Shown one piece after another: positions 9,546 through 19,170 of a DNA stretch of 64,000 bases. The position numbers and the translations under genes were made by a program. This DNA comes from Sulfitobacter donghicola DSW-25 = KCTC 12864 = JCM 14565 (lineage in GTDB: Bacteria > Pseudomonadota > Alphaproteobacteria > Rhodobacterales > Rhodobacteraceae): assembly GCF_000622405.1 (NCBI RefSeq), contig NZ_JASF01000005.1:806001-870000 (forward strand), in the 5' to 3' direction. The stretch's first letter is position 1; every line of letters starts with the position of its first letter. The notes below the pieces were generated by a model. The model was not told the DNA's origin. It made no database searches and was given only the letters and a program-made list of their open reading frames with translations.

Positions 9546-10343
9546 TTATAGCTGCCCCGCTGCCTTTAGACGATCCAACCCATAGGACAGGTACTCAGTC
9601 CGAAAGGAATGTCCGCCTTCAAACAGGCAGAATTCCAGAATTTCCCCATCAGCATTTGACCGTTCCTGACAGCGCAACATATCCGAGTTGTTTTCCCTCA
9701 CAGGGCCAAAGGCACCTTGGCGGGTATAATCCGCCAATGCTTCCGAGACCTTACCCTGTCGCGTCGCGCCGATCTCGCGCCCATCCAAGGGCACCGTCCC
9801 GTCGCGATCGCCATGCAAATGAACGATGCTGGTTGTTGGTGTTGTGCAAGACTCAGGCGGTTGCAACCAATAGGTTCCAGCAATCGGGATGAAACCGGAA
9901 AACCGCTCGGGCCGCGCGCAGGCAAGGTTCCAAACCATCATGCCGCCAGCGCTAAAACCACTCATCACTGATTCAGCAGGATCAATTCCAAACCGTCTTT
10001 GGGCATCTTTTGCCACCGCGTCAAAATAGCGAAACTCTTCCGCGCCTGTACTGCTGAACGACCTTGGGCCATTGGGTAGTTTCCACAAGCCATCTCGCGC
10101 TTGAACCGCGATCAGGGCCATCCCGCGTTCATGGACCATACGTTTGAGGCTGCCGTTTCGCATGACACCCGCAGCCGTGCCCCGATATCCATGCGCCCAA
10201 ACCAAAGCCCCTTTCGGGGCCGTTGTGCCCTCTGGCATTGAAATGCGGTAAACACGATCCCCGATCTGGCAATCACTCTCTTCACCGCATGCATAAGCTG
10301 ATGGCGCCAGCACCATCAAAATCAGGACAAGAACATACCGCAT
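9546..10343 (-). CDS. Secreted alpha/beta hydrolase (PHB depolymerase / feruloyl esterase-like, LpqC family)
   Basis: A 265-residue predicted secreted esterase. It has a signal peptide (MRYVLVLILMVLAPSAYA), an oxyanion segment VWAHGYRG, the nucleophile elbow GFSAGG, an Asp region in HLHGDRDGTVP and the catalytic His in EGGHSF. Cysteines just after the signal (CGEESDC) and in SCTT and LRCQE suggest disulfides. The ATG at 10343 follows GAGGAGCGG at good spacing; the TTG one codon upstream is less likely. The substrate (polyester, feruloyl or another ester) is not resolvable. It is convergent with the MBL-fold gene. Confidence 0.8.
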   Translation of the reverse strand: MRYVLVLILMVLAPSAYACGEESDCQIGDRVYRISMPEGTTAPKGALVWAHGYRGTAAGVMRNGSLKRMVHERGMALIAVQARDGLWKLPNGPRSFSSTGAEEFRYFDAVAKDAQRRFGIDPAESVMSGFSAGGMMVWNLACARPERFSGFIPIAGTYWLQPPESCTTPTTSIVHLHGDRDGTVPLDGREIGATRQGKVSEALADYTRQGAFGPVRENNSDMLRCQERSNADGEILEFCLFEGGHSFRTEYLSYGLDRLKAAGQL

Positions 10344-10458
10344 CAAACCGCTCCTCGCTTTTTGCGGATGATGATCTACTGCCGCCTGACAGGCAAATCA
10401 CCTGCGCGTGTATAGACGCATCTTTTTGGCCGTTCCGCGCAGGTCGTTTGCAGCCTGT

Positions 10459-12117
10459 TCAGCTGGGATCACGCCAGCGGTTGGCGATAGGATACCGACG
10501 ATCCAGCCAAAACGCACCTTTGGTCAATCGCGGCCCCGGAGCGGACTGGAACCGTTTGTATTCGGAAATGTAAATCAGATGCTCGACCTTTTTGGCGACA
10601 TCGCGATCAAATCCAGCGGCAACACAATCGGCGATAGAGCCATCGTGATCCACAAGGATTTCCAGCATGGCGTCCAGCTCAGGATAATCTGGCAGGCTGT
10701 CACTGTCTTTTTGATCATCGCGCAATTCGGCTGAAGGTGCCTTGGTGATGATATTTTCAGGAATCACGCGACCCGCAGGCCCCATCATCCATTCCGCGTG
10801 ATGCGCATTTCGCCAGCGGCAGGTTTCAAACACGCGCATCTTGTAGAGATCTTTGATCGGGTTATAGCCCCCCGACATATCACCATAGATCGTGGCATAA
10901 CCCACCGCGACTTCGGATTTATTGCCTGTGGTCAGCAGCATTTCACCGAACTTGTTCGAAAGCGCCATCAACAGTAAACCGCGCAAGCGACTTTGGATGT
11001 TTTCCTCGGTCAGGTCCTCTTTGGTTCCTTCGAACAGCGGCGCCAGCGTTTGCGTGATGGCATCCCGCCCTGCCTTGATCGGCACATAATCGTACCGCGC
11101 CCCTAGCGCCTTGGCACAAGTTTCAGCATCCTCCAAAGACGCGGCCGACGTATACTCGGATGGTAACATCACACAGCGCACATTTTCAGCGCCCAGCGCA
11201 TCAACCGCGATTGTGGCAACCAGCGCAGAATCAATGCCCCCCGACATGCCCAGCAGGACCTTTTTGAAACCTGTCTTGCGCATATAGTCGCGCAACCCTT
11301 GGACCATAACGCGGTAATCCTGCGCATAGGGCTCTTCGTGAATGACTTTTTCTGCGGCAACAATGCGCCAGCCGTCAGGGCCGCGTTCCAGATCGACATG
11401 CTGGGTGACTTCATCAAAGGCTGGCATCTGAAAGGCCAGCTCGCCACCGGGATTCAAGCCAAAGCTGGCGCCGTCAAACACCTGATCATCCTGCCCACCA
11501 ACCATGTTCAAATAGATCAGCGGCAAATCGGTTTCGATAACGCGGCTAACCATATGGCTCAGGCGGGTATCGAACTTTCCGCGGTAATAGGGTGAACCAT
11601 TTGGCACCAACAAAAATTCAGCGCCCGTTTCGGCAAGGGTTTCCGCCACATCCTCGTGCCATGCGTCTTCGCAGATCGGGCTGCCGATACGGGTGTTCCC
11701 GATCGAATATGGCCCGCCCAGAGGCCCGCTATCAAAAATGCGAACCTCGTCAAAAACTGTCTCATTCGGCAGGTGGTGTTTAAGAACCCGAGAGGCGATT
11801 TTGCCTCCCTTGAGAATCACATAGGCATTGAACAGCTCTGCGCCCTCTACCAAAGGCGCGCCAATCGCCAGCGCCGGACCATCCGCACAATCGGCGGCCA
11901 GAGCCTCAAGGTGAGTCATCACATCGCGTTGAAACGCGGGCTTACTCACCAAATCTTGGGCGTTGTACCCTGCTATGAACATTTCGGGCAACGCCACCAG
12001 ATCAGCCCCTGCATCACGGCCAGCGGCCCAAGCCGCCTGCGCCTGCGCGGCATTCCCCGCCAAATCACCAACGGTTGGGTTCAACTGGCCCAATGTAATA
12101 CGAAAACGCTCTGCCAT
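10459..12117 (-). CDS. nadE: Glutamine-dependent NAD+ synthetase
   Basis: Last step of NAD synthesis: amidates nicotinic-acid adenine dinucleotide using glutamine-derived ammonia. 552 residues in two domains. The N-terminal nitrilase-type glutaminase has catalytic Glu in LPEMFIAGYN, Lys in LKHHLPN and Cys in GSPICEDAWHED. The C-terminal synthetase has the PP-loop GMSGGIDSALVATIA and the GNKSEVAVGYATIYGD segment. Complete and of family length. Start ATG at 12117 with AGAGGT upstream. It is divergent from the MORN-repeat gene. Confidence 0.95.
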   Translation of the reverse strand: MAERFRITLGQLNPTVGDLAGNAAQAQAAWAAGRDAGADLVALPEMFIAGYNAQDLVSKPAFQRDVMTHLEALAADCADGPALAIGAPLVEGAELFNAYVILKGGKIASRVLKHHLPNETVFDEVRIFDSGPLGGPYSIGNTRIGSPICEDAWHEDVAETLAETGAEFLLVPNGSPYYRGKFDTRLSHMVSRVIETDLPLIYLNMVGGQDDQVFDGASFGLNPGGELAFQMPAFDEVTQHVDLERGPDGWRIVAAEKVIHEEPYAQDYRVMVQGLRDYMRKTGFKKVLLGMSGGIDSALVATIAVDALGAENVRCVMLPSEYTSAASLEDAETCAKALGARYDYVPIKAGRDAITQTLAPLFEGTKEDLTEENIQSRLRGLLLMALSNKFGEMLLTTGNKSEVAVGYATIYGDMSGGYNPIKDLYKMRVFETCRWRNAHHAEWMMGPAGRVIPENIITKAPSAELRDDQKDSDSLPDYPELDAMLEILVDHDGSIADCVAAGFDRDVAKKVEHLIYISEYKRFQSAPGPRLTKGAFWLDRRYPIANRWRDPS

Positions 12118-12188
12118 GGTTATACCTCTACTATCTTATGCCTGATGTAGCAGATCAGACGCCTAGTGAAAGCCCAGTTTGGCCGAGC

Positions 12189-12216
12189 GGTCAAAAGGTC
12201 GTTGCCCCTTTTGGCC
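12189..12216. repeat. Inverted repeat in the nadE / MORN divergent region
   Basis: Arms GGTCAAAAGG (12189-12198) and CCTTTTGGCC (12207-12216) are complementary over 10 positions with one G-U type mismatch, around an 8-nt spacer. It lies between the two divergent start codons (12117 and 12279), so it could be an operator for either gene or a hairpin in the 5' leader of the MORN gene. No T-run follows, which speaks against an intrinsic terminator. Confidence 0.4.
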
Positions 12217-12278
12217 TGCCCCCTTAGTCTATTGCAGACAGAATGGGCCCTAGGCCCGTATCAGATGACAGGACCGCC

Positions 12279-13715
12279 ATGACCCTTCGTACCCTGCTAC
12301 TTGCGACCGCTTTTGCGCCCCTCATGTTTACGACTGCCCTTGCGCAGAACACTCAGGTGCTCAGCAAACAATACGATGATGGTGGCGTCTATGAAGGAAC
12401 GTTCAAAGACGGGCTGCAACACGGCACGGGCACCTATACACTGCCAAACGGCTATGAATACGAGGGCCAATGGGTAGAGGGTGAAATCCGTGGCACGGGC
12501 GTTGCGCGTTTTCCGAATGGATCAGTCTACGAGGGGGATTTTGCCAAAGGCAAACCCGAAGGCATCGGCAAAATCACCATGGCCGATGGCGGCACATACG
12601 AGGGTGAGTGGCAGGCTGGCACCATCATTGGCCAAGGCGTTGCGATCCACGCCAGCGGCGAGCGATTCGAAGGCGGTTTCCGCAACGGCAAACGTCATGG
12701 CAAAGGGGTTCTCGTGACACCTGCGGGTTATGAATACAAAGGCGATTGGGTTGACGGCCAAGCCACGGGTCAGGCTGTGATCAAAGACGTCGAAGGTGCC
12801 ATTTACGAAGGAACCGTCGTGAACGGCGCGCGCTCTGGAATGGGCAAACTGACCCATCCCGAAGGCTTTACGCTAGAGGGAAATTGGGCAAACGGCCAAC
12901 TCAATGGTACGGGCAAGATTATTCAGGCCAACGGCGACATCTATGAAGGTGACCTTGTTGCTGGCCGCCGCGAAGGTATGGGAACCTCGACCACATCATC
13001 GGGAGACACCTATGTTGGGGCCTACCTGAACGATCAACGCAGCGGGATTGGCACGTTCACAGGCTCTGACGGGTACAAATACGAAGGTGAATGGGTAGAA
13101 GGGCGCGCCGAAGGCTCTGGCACAGTCACCTACCCTGATGGCTCGGTCCAAACGGGGCTTTTCAAAGACAACCTTGCCGATGGATTGGGAAAAATCACCT
13201 ACCCTGACGGGTCCACCTATGACGGTGAATGGGTTTCCGGCGTAATTCAGGGCCAAGGCCGCGCAACCTATCCCAACGGGATGGTCTACGAGGGTAGCTT
13301 TGCAAATGCCCGCAACGACGGTCAGGGCACGCTAACTTATGGTGACGGACGCACCTATGTAGGCCAATGGAAAGAAGGCCTGCGCCACGGTGTTGGGACG
13401 GCGACTTATCCAGACGGCACAGTCTACGAAGGTAACTTTGCACGCGGCCGCCGCGAAGGATCGGGCACAATCAAAATGGCCAGCGGATTTTCCTATGAGG
13501 GCGAATGGGCCGAAGGCGAAATTGAAGGCCAAGGCACCGCAACCTATGCAAATGGCGATGTTTACATTGGCCTTTTCAAGGCCGGCATCCGCCAAGGGGC
13601 AGGCACCATGCGTTATGCCACAGGGGAAGAGGCATCGGGTGATTGGGAAGATGGCGCATTGGCCACCCCCGCACCTGCTGCTGATGCAGAACAGGCCGAT
13701 TCTAGCGATGGCTAA
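12279..13715 (+). CDS. Exported MORN-repeat protein, about 18 repeats
   Basis: A 478-residue protein with an N-terminal signal peptide ending near ALAQ (residues 1-24), followed almost entirely by about 18 tandem 23-residue MORN units of the form YEGxWxxGxxxGxGxxxxxxG and a short acidic tail rich in Ala and Asp. MORN repeats form an elongated beta-sheet and in other proteins bind lipids or serve as scaffolds. Here no catalytic domain is attached, so a periplasmic or envelope scaffold role is an inference. The ATG at 12279 is preferred to the upstream in-frame start because the signal peptide begins there. Confidence 0.88.
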   Translation: MTLRTLLLATAFAPLMFTTALAQNTQVLSKQYDDGGVYEGTFKDGLQHGTGTYTLPNGYEYEGQWVEGEIRGTGVARFPNGSVYEGDFAKGKPEGIGKITMADGGTYEGEWQAGTIIGQGVAIHASGERFEGGFRNGKRHGKGVLVTPAGYEYKGDWVDGQATGQAVIKDVEGAIYEGTVVNGARSGMGKLTHPEGFTLEGNWANGQLNGTGKIIQANGDIYEGDLVAGRREGMGTSTTSSGDTYVGAYLNDQRSGIGTFTGSDGYKYEGEWVEGRAEGSGTVTYPDGSVQTGLFKDNLADGLGKITYPDGSTYDGEWVSGVIQGQGRATYPNGMVYEGSFANARNDGQGTLTYGDGRTYVGQWKEGLRHGVGTATYPDGTVYEGNFARGRREGSGTIKMASGFSYEGEWAEGEIEGQGTATYANGDVYIGLFKAGIRQGAGTMRYATGEEASGDWEDGALATPAPAADAEQADSSDG

Positions 13716-13855
13716 CCAGCCGGGGTGTTTTTCTGCTCCCCCCGCACGTCTCTGAAAGCGTTCGTTTAAAGGTGGTTTTGGGCTGGTCGGGCCTCAAACG
13801 ATAAAGACTAAAATCGCCTCTTCCCATCTGAAAAACCCTGACTATAAATAGGGCT

Positions 13856-13936
13856 ATGAAAAACGTTGCACATAGCCCCATTTCCGCGCGCATCCACGCG
13901 CCACTGCTACGTGCTCTGCTGCTAGCTCGCCTCTGA
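13856..13936 (+). CDS. leuL: leuA leader peptide (26 residues, Leu-rich C-terminus)
   Basis: A small open frame, ATG at 13856 to TGA at 13934-13936, in front of leuA. Its last eleven residues read PLLRALLLARL, six leucines, encoded by a mix of CTG, CTA and CTC, so ribosome progress would depend on charged tRNA-Leu. The stop codon lies inside the left arm of a strong hairpin (13930-13965). This is the arrangement of a classical leucine attenuator. The ribosome-binding site is weak (TAGGG close to the ATG), as is common for leader peptides. Confidence 0.82.
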   Translation: MKNVAHSPISARIHAPLLRALLLARL

Positions 13937-13980
13937 GCGTGCCTTCCGGCGCGCCCGCTCAGAGGGAAGTGTCGCGCGCC
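13886..13980 (+). promoter_or_regulatory. leuA attenuator: mutually exclusive hairpins
   Basis: Three pairings compete. The segment CGCGCC at 13897-13902, inside the leader peptide, can pair with GGCGCG at 13948-13953. A second CGCGCC at 13975-13980 can pair with that same GGCGCG. The strong stem CCTCTGAGCG (13930-13939) with CGCTCAGAGG (13956-13965) spans the leader stop codon. A ribosome stalled on the Leu codons (about 13904-13933) would mask the left arm of the strong stem. No T-run follows the strong stem, so whether control is by transcription termination or by access to the leuA start cannot be told by eye. Confidence 0.6.
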
Positions 13981-14016
13981 AAGAAAAGCTAAAGCAGACA
14001 ACAGAAAGACAAATCC

Positions 14017-15582
14017 ATGACAGACCCGAAACAAGACCGCGTTTTGATCTTTGATACAACATTGCGCGACGGAGAGCAGTCGCCTGGTGCGACAATGACC
14101 CACGCAGAAAAGCTGGAAATTGCGCAGCTTTTGGACGAGATGGGCGTTGATGTGATCGAGGCCGGTTTCCCGATTGCCTCCGAGGGTGACTTTGCCGCTG
14201 TCTCCGAAATCGCGCGCCAAGCCAAGACAGCGCAGATTTGCGGCCTTGCCCGCGCGCAGTTCGGCGATATTGATCGCTGCTGGGAAGCGGTAAAGCACGC
14301 TGTAAACCCGCGCATCCACACGTTTATCGGCACGTCACCTTTACACCGCGCTATTCCGAACCTCGACATGGATCAGATGGCCGAACGCATCCACGAAACG
14401 GTTAGCCATGCGCGCAATCTGTGCGAAAACATCCAGTGGTCACCAATGGACGCCACCCGTACCGAGCCTGATTACCTGTGCCGCACGGTCGAGATCGCGA
14501 TCAAGGCGGGTGCAACAACCATCAACATCCCTGACACTGTTGGCTATACCGCCCCTCGTGAAAGCGCCGATTTGATCCGTATGTTGCTGGAACGTGTTCC
14601 AGGTGCGGATGAAATCATCTTTGCCACCCATTGCCACAACGATCTGGGCATGGCGACCGCCAACAGCCTTGCAGCCGTTGAAGCAGGCGCGCGCCAGATC
14701 GAATGCACAATCAACGGTTTGGGCGAGCGCGCAGGCAACACCGCCTTGGAAGAGGTCGTCATGGCGTTGAAAGTGCGCAATGACATCATGCCTTTTCAAA
14801 CCCGCGTTGACAGCACCAAGCTGATGAACATCTCGCGCCGTGTTGCCGCGGTGAGCGGCTTTGCCGTTCAATTCAACAAAGCGATTGTTGGCAAAAACGC
14901 ATTTGCCCACGAAAGCGGCATCCACCAAGATGGCATGCTGAAAAACGCTGAGACATTCGAGATCATGCGCCCAGAAGACGTAGGCCTGACCGAGACAAAC
15001 ATCGTGATGGGCAAACACTCGGGCCGCGCTGCGTTGCGGTCCAAATTGGAAAACCTCGGTTATGAGTTGGGCGACAACCAGCTTAAGGACGTATTTGTCC
15101 GCTTCAAGGAGCTCGCCGACCGCAAGAAGGAGGTCTATGACGAAGACCTCGTTGCGCTCATGCGCACGGCTTCGGACCCCGAAGCAGATCGGATCAAATT
15201 GAAATCCATGCATGTAGTGTGTGGGACTGACGGCCCGAACCAAGCCAAGATGACCCTGATCATCGACGGCGTAGAGCAAAGCACAGAGCAATCTGGCGAT
15301 GGTCCAGTTGACGCCTCGTTTAAATGCATCAAGTCGCTCGTCCAGCATTCGGCCCGCTTGCAATTGTATCAGGTTGCTGCCGTTACCGAAGGGACTGATG
15401 CACAGGCCACTGTTTCGGTTCGCCTAGAAGAAGACGACCGGATTGTGACGGGACAATCTGCGGATACCGATACTGTCGTGGCCTCAGCGCGCGCCTATAT
15501 CCACGCGTTAAATCGCCTGCTGGTGCGCCGTGAAAAAGGCGGCAGCGACAAACGTGAAGTCAGCTATAAAGACGCTGGATAA
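14017..15582 (+). CDS. leuA: 2-isopropylmalate synthase
   Basis: First committed step of leucine synthesis: condenses acetyl-CoA with 2-oxoisovalerate. 521 residues. The N-terminal TIM barrel begins with FDTTLRDGEQSPGA and carries the metal-binding HCHNDLGMATAN. A central NINIPDTVGY segment and the family GKHSGRAALR follow, and the C-terminal LeuA allosteric domain (about residues 390-510) is present, so leucine feedback is expected. The gene stands alone behind the leader peptide and is closed by a strong terminator. Confidence 0.97.
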   Translation: MTDPKQDRVLIFDTTLRDGEQSPGATMTHAEKLEIAQLLDEMGVDVIEAGFPIASEGDFAAVSEIARQAKTAQICGLARAQFGDIDRCWEAVKHAVNPRIHTFIGTSPLHRAIPNLDMDQMAERIHETVSHARNLCENIQWSPMDATRTEPDYLCRTVEIAIKAGATTINIPDTVGYTAPRESADLIRMLLERVPGADEIIFATHCHNDLGMATANSLAAVEAGARQIECTINGLGERAGNTALEEVVMALKVRNDIMPFQTRVDSTKLMNISRRVAAVSGFAVQFNKAIVGKNAFAHESGIHQDGMLKNAETFEIMRPEDVGLTETNIVMGKHSGRAALRSKLENLGYELGDNQLKDVFVRFKELADRKKEVYDEDLVALMRTASDPEADRIKLKSMHVVCGTDGPNQAKMTLIIDGVEQSTEQSGDGPVDASFKCIKSLVQHSARLQLYQVAAVTEGTDAQATVSVRLEEDDRIVTGQSADTDTVVASARAYIHALNRLLVRREKGGSDKREVSYKDAG

Positions 15583-15588
15583 ACATTG

Positions 15589-15630
15589 GGGCCAGAGCAG
15601 AATTACCTGCTCTGGCCCTACTTCTTTCCG
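15589..15630 (+). terminator. Intrinsic terminator after leuA
   Basis: Perfect 12-bp stem GGGCCAGAGCAG (15589-15600) with CTGCTCTGGCCC (15607-15618), 6-nt loop AATTAC, followed by the T-rich TACTTCTTTCC. It lies 7 bp after the leuA stop. Confidence 0.85.
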
Positions 15631-15706
15631 TTCTGGGTTGCTTTTTCAGCAATGCACATCCCTGGCGAAAACTGAACTAATTTTTTAAAAACAAAAGGCT
15701 ACCGCC

Positions 15707-16318
15707 ATGAAACTCTTTTCAAAAGCTTTGGCGTCGGGCCTGCTGTGCTTGCTTGCAACTGTTTCAACTGTCTCTGCTCAATCATGCCCCACACGCGATG
15801 CTCTTTCTGATAACGGCATTCGCCTGACCCGCAGCTCGCCCTTCATGACCATCTTGCTGACCAATCGCGGCGATACGCTGATTGAAGAACGTCACACGAA
15901 ACGGAATGGCAAAACCCAGCATACCCACACCACATACCTTCACCCCCTTGCCGTCGCCCAAAGGCGGGATAGCCGCTCGGCTTTGACGATGAAATACAGC
16001 CGCAACACCAAAACCCTTTCAAGGCTGGATCAAACAAAGGTTTGGCGCAGCAAAATCGAGGTCCTTGACGGCACCAAGACCATCATGAAAGGGCGCGTCA
16101 CCATGCGGCTTAACGGGAAAGGGACCCATAAGGTTGGCCGCTGTAGCTACCCTGTCTGGTCAATCATCGAGAACCACGAACTCTCTGGTCGCCCGACCTC
16201 TTATCTTGAGAAAATCTATGCGCCTACACTTGGTGTGGTGCTGGCCACTTATAGGCTGGCCCAAGGCGGCAAATCGCGAGTTTCTGGCTTTGTTCCCTCG
16301 CAGATCACGGCTGAATAG
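15707..16318 (+). CDS. Exported protein of unknown function
   Basis: A 203-residue protein that I do not recognise. It has a clear signal peptide (MKLFSKALASGLLCLLATVSTVSAQS). The mature part is basic, rich in Lys, Arg, Thr and His (for example HTKRNGKTQHTHT), with beta-strand-like alternation. Two mature cysteines (SCPTR just after cleavage and GRCSYPVW near residue 145) could form a disulfide. The ATG at 15707 follows AAAAGGCT. It lies between the leuA terminator and mreB, on the same strand as both, with no obvious functional link to either. Confidence 0.7.
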   Translation: MKLFSKALASGLLCLLATVSTVSAQSCPTRDALSDNGIRLTRSSPFMTILLTNRGDTLIEERHTKRNGKTQHTHTTYLHPLAVAQRRDSRSALTMKYSRNTKTLSRLDQTKVWRSKIEVLDGTKTIMKGRVTMRLNGKGTHKVGRCSYPVWSIIENHELSGRPTSYLEKIYAPTLGVVLATYRLAQGGKSRVSGFVPSQITAE

Positions 16319-16409
16319 CTCTTCGGCTGCCTTTAGGAAGCAAGAAGCCCCATGCCAAATGACAAAACAAGGCGCAAACACGCCTAAACTGAACGAAGTG
16401 CCCCTTTAA

Positions 16410-17540
<1,131 letters not shown>

Positions 17541-17595
17541 TCGTCCCTAAGGGGCGTCGCACAGGCAGATACACCACGGAGGCCGTCCCGCCGTC

Positions 17596-18513
17596 ATGGC
17601 AAGAGATCGACATCAATCAAATGATTACACCGGACCGCTCCGGCGGCTTTTGACCGCCGTTCTGGTGGTTATATTGGCGGTTGTTTTTATTCTGTGGCGC
17701 ATTGATAGCCCCCGTGTTGAACGTTTTCGCGCCCAAGTAACAGACCGCCTTGTCCCCAACCTCGATTGGGCGATGGCGCCTGTGACAGGTGCGGTGAATT
17801 TGTTGCGCGATTTCCAAAGTTATCAGCGCCTGTCCGAGCAAAACGGCGAGCTGCGATCAGAATTGCGGCGCATGCAGACGTGGAAAGAAGCCGCGCTTCA
17901 GCTTGAGCAGGAAAATGCCCGACTGCTGGATTTGAACAACGTTCGCCTTGATCCGCGACTAACCTATGTAACGGGTGTTGTTCTGGCGGATTCGGGTTCG
18001 CCGTTTCGGCAGTCTGTTTTGCTAAACGTGGGTGCCCGTGATGGTTTGATCGAAGGCTGGGCCACGATGGACGGTATTGGCCTTGTTGGGCGGATATCTG
18101 GCGTTGGAGAGAACACTGCCCGCGTCATTCTGCTCACCGATGCGTCCAGCCGTATTCCTGTTGTGATCCAGCCTTCGGGCCAACGCGCCATTGTTGTCGG
18201 CGACAATTCATCTGCGCCGCCGGTCGACTTTCTGGAAAACCCTGAACAGGTAAGACCGGGGGATCGCGTGATCAGTTCTGGCGATGGCGGCGTATTCCCA
18301 GAAGGGTTGCTAATTGGCCAGATCGCTGCTGATCCAGGTGGTCGCCTTCGCGTGCGCCTTGCCGCGGATTATGAGCGTTTGGAATTTCTTCGCGTTTTAC
18401 GCCATCATGGGACAGACGCAGTTGTTAGCAACCCTTCCGTCATATCGAACCAGCGCGAAGAGGTTGAAGGCCCGCTTCCTACCGATGCGGATGCGCCCGC
18501 CGAGACGGAGTAA
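17596..18513 (+). CDS. mreC: Rod shape-determining protein MreC
   Basis: Bitopic inner-membrane protein that links MreB filaments to PBP2/RodA. 305 residues: a single transmembrane segment at about residues 17-35 (LLTAVLVVILAVVFILWRI), a coiled coil around 70-110, then the periplasmic beta domains with the family motif GLVGRISGVG. The C-terminus is acidic and Pro/Glu-rich. It starts 55 bp after mreB. Confidence 0.95.
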   Translation: MARDRHQSNDYTGPLRRLLTAVLVVILAVVFILWRIDSPRVERFRAQVTDRLVPNLDWAMAPVTGAVNLLRDFQSYQRLSEQNGELRSELRRMQTWKEAALQLEQENARLLDLNNVRLDPRLTYVTGVVLADSGSPFRQSVLLNVGARDGLIEGWATMDGIGLVGRISGVGENTARVILLTDASSRIPVVIQPSGQRAIVVGDNSSAPPVDFLENPEQVRPGDRVISSGDGGVFPEGLLIGQIAADPGGRLRVRLAADYERLEFLRVLRHHGTDAVVSNPSVISNQREEVEGPLPTDADAPAETE

Positions 18514-18516
18514 CCT

Positions 18517-19149
18517 GTGGACGAACTTTCACCAGTCCGCCTTTTCCTGATGCGCAGTGCCTTTGTTGTTCTGGCCCTTGTCATTGTGTTCTTTCATCTG
18601 CTCCCAATCGACACACAGCCCATATCCCTTTTCTCGCCCGAGCTGATGCCACCGCTCGCCTCGATCGACCCAGCCGAAGCACGCCTGCGCGCATTGTTAG
18701 AGCAAAGCGCGAGGCGGAATTGGATCAGCCCTGATTTGTTGATCGCTTTTGCTTTTGCTTGGTCTCTGAGAAGGCCCGAATATGTTCCCGCCACTCTTTT
18801 GGCCGGTTTGTTTCTATTGAGCGATTTGCTTCTCCAGCGGCCGCCGGGCCTTTGGGCTTTGTTGGCGCTGCTGGCTTGTGAAACCCTGAAAGGCCGCAGC
18901 CGATCCCTCAGGGATTCAACCTTTGGCGCTGAATGGATCACTGCTGCGGTCCTGCTCATTGTCATTTTGCTTACAAACCGGATCATGTTAACCATTCTTC
19001 TTGTAACGCCACCAGACCTAAAGCTCAGCCTGCTCGAGTTGGGTATGACTGTGATGTTCTACCCGATTGCGGTGCTGGTTACCCGTACCGTCATGCGCGT
19101 GCGACGCGCAGCACCCGGAGAGCTAGACGTTTTGGGCGGGCGCACCTGA
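18517..19149 (+). CDS. mreD: Rod shape-determining protein MreD
   Basis: Polytopic inner-membrane elongasome subunit of 210 residues with about five to six hydrophobic segments, the first at residues 8-30. It begins with GTG at 18517, only 3 bp after the mreC stop; GGAG from the end of mreC serves as ribosome-binding site, suggesting translational coupling. Sequence conservation in MreD is low, so the call rests on membrane topology, size and position. Confidence 0.88.
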   Translation: MDELSPVRLFLMRSAFVVLALVIVFFHLLPIDTQPISLFSPELMPPLASIDPAEARLRALLEQSARRNWISPDLLIAFAFAWSLRRPEYVPATLLAGLFLLSDLLLQRPPGLWALLALLACETLKGRSRSLRDSTFGAEWITAAVLLIVILLTNRIMLTILLVTPPDLKLSLLELGMTVMFYPIAVLVTRTVMRVRRAAPGELDVLGGRT

Positions 19150-19170
19150 GATGATAAGAAGGAACCTCAC

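Noticed and set aside
13842..13847. TATAAA as a -10 box for leuA
   Set aside because: It is only 9 bp before the leader-peptide ATG, too close to leave room for a transcribed ribosome-binding site; the real promoter should be further upstream.
14440..15363. A 307-codon open frame antisense to leuA
   Set aside because: It lies wholly inside a conserved gene, has no family-like features and its length is explained by the GC-rich third positions of leuA.
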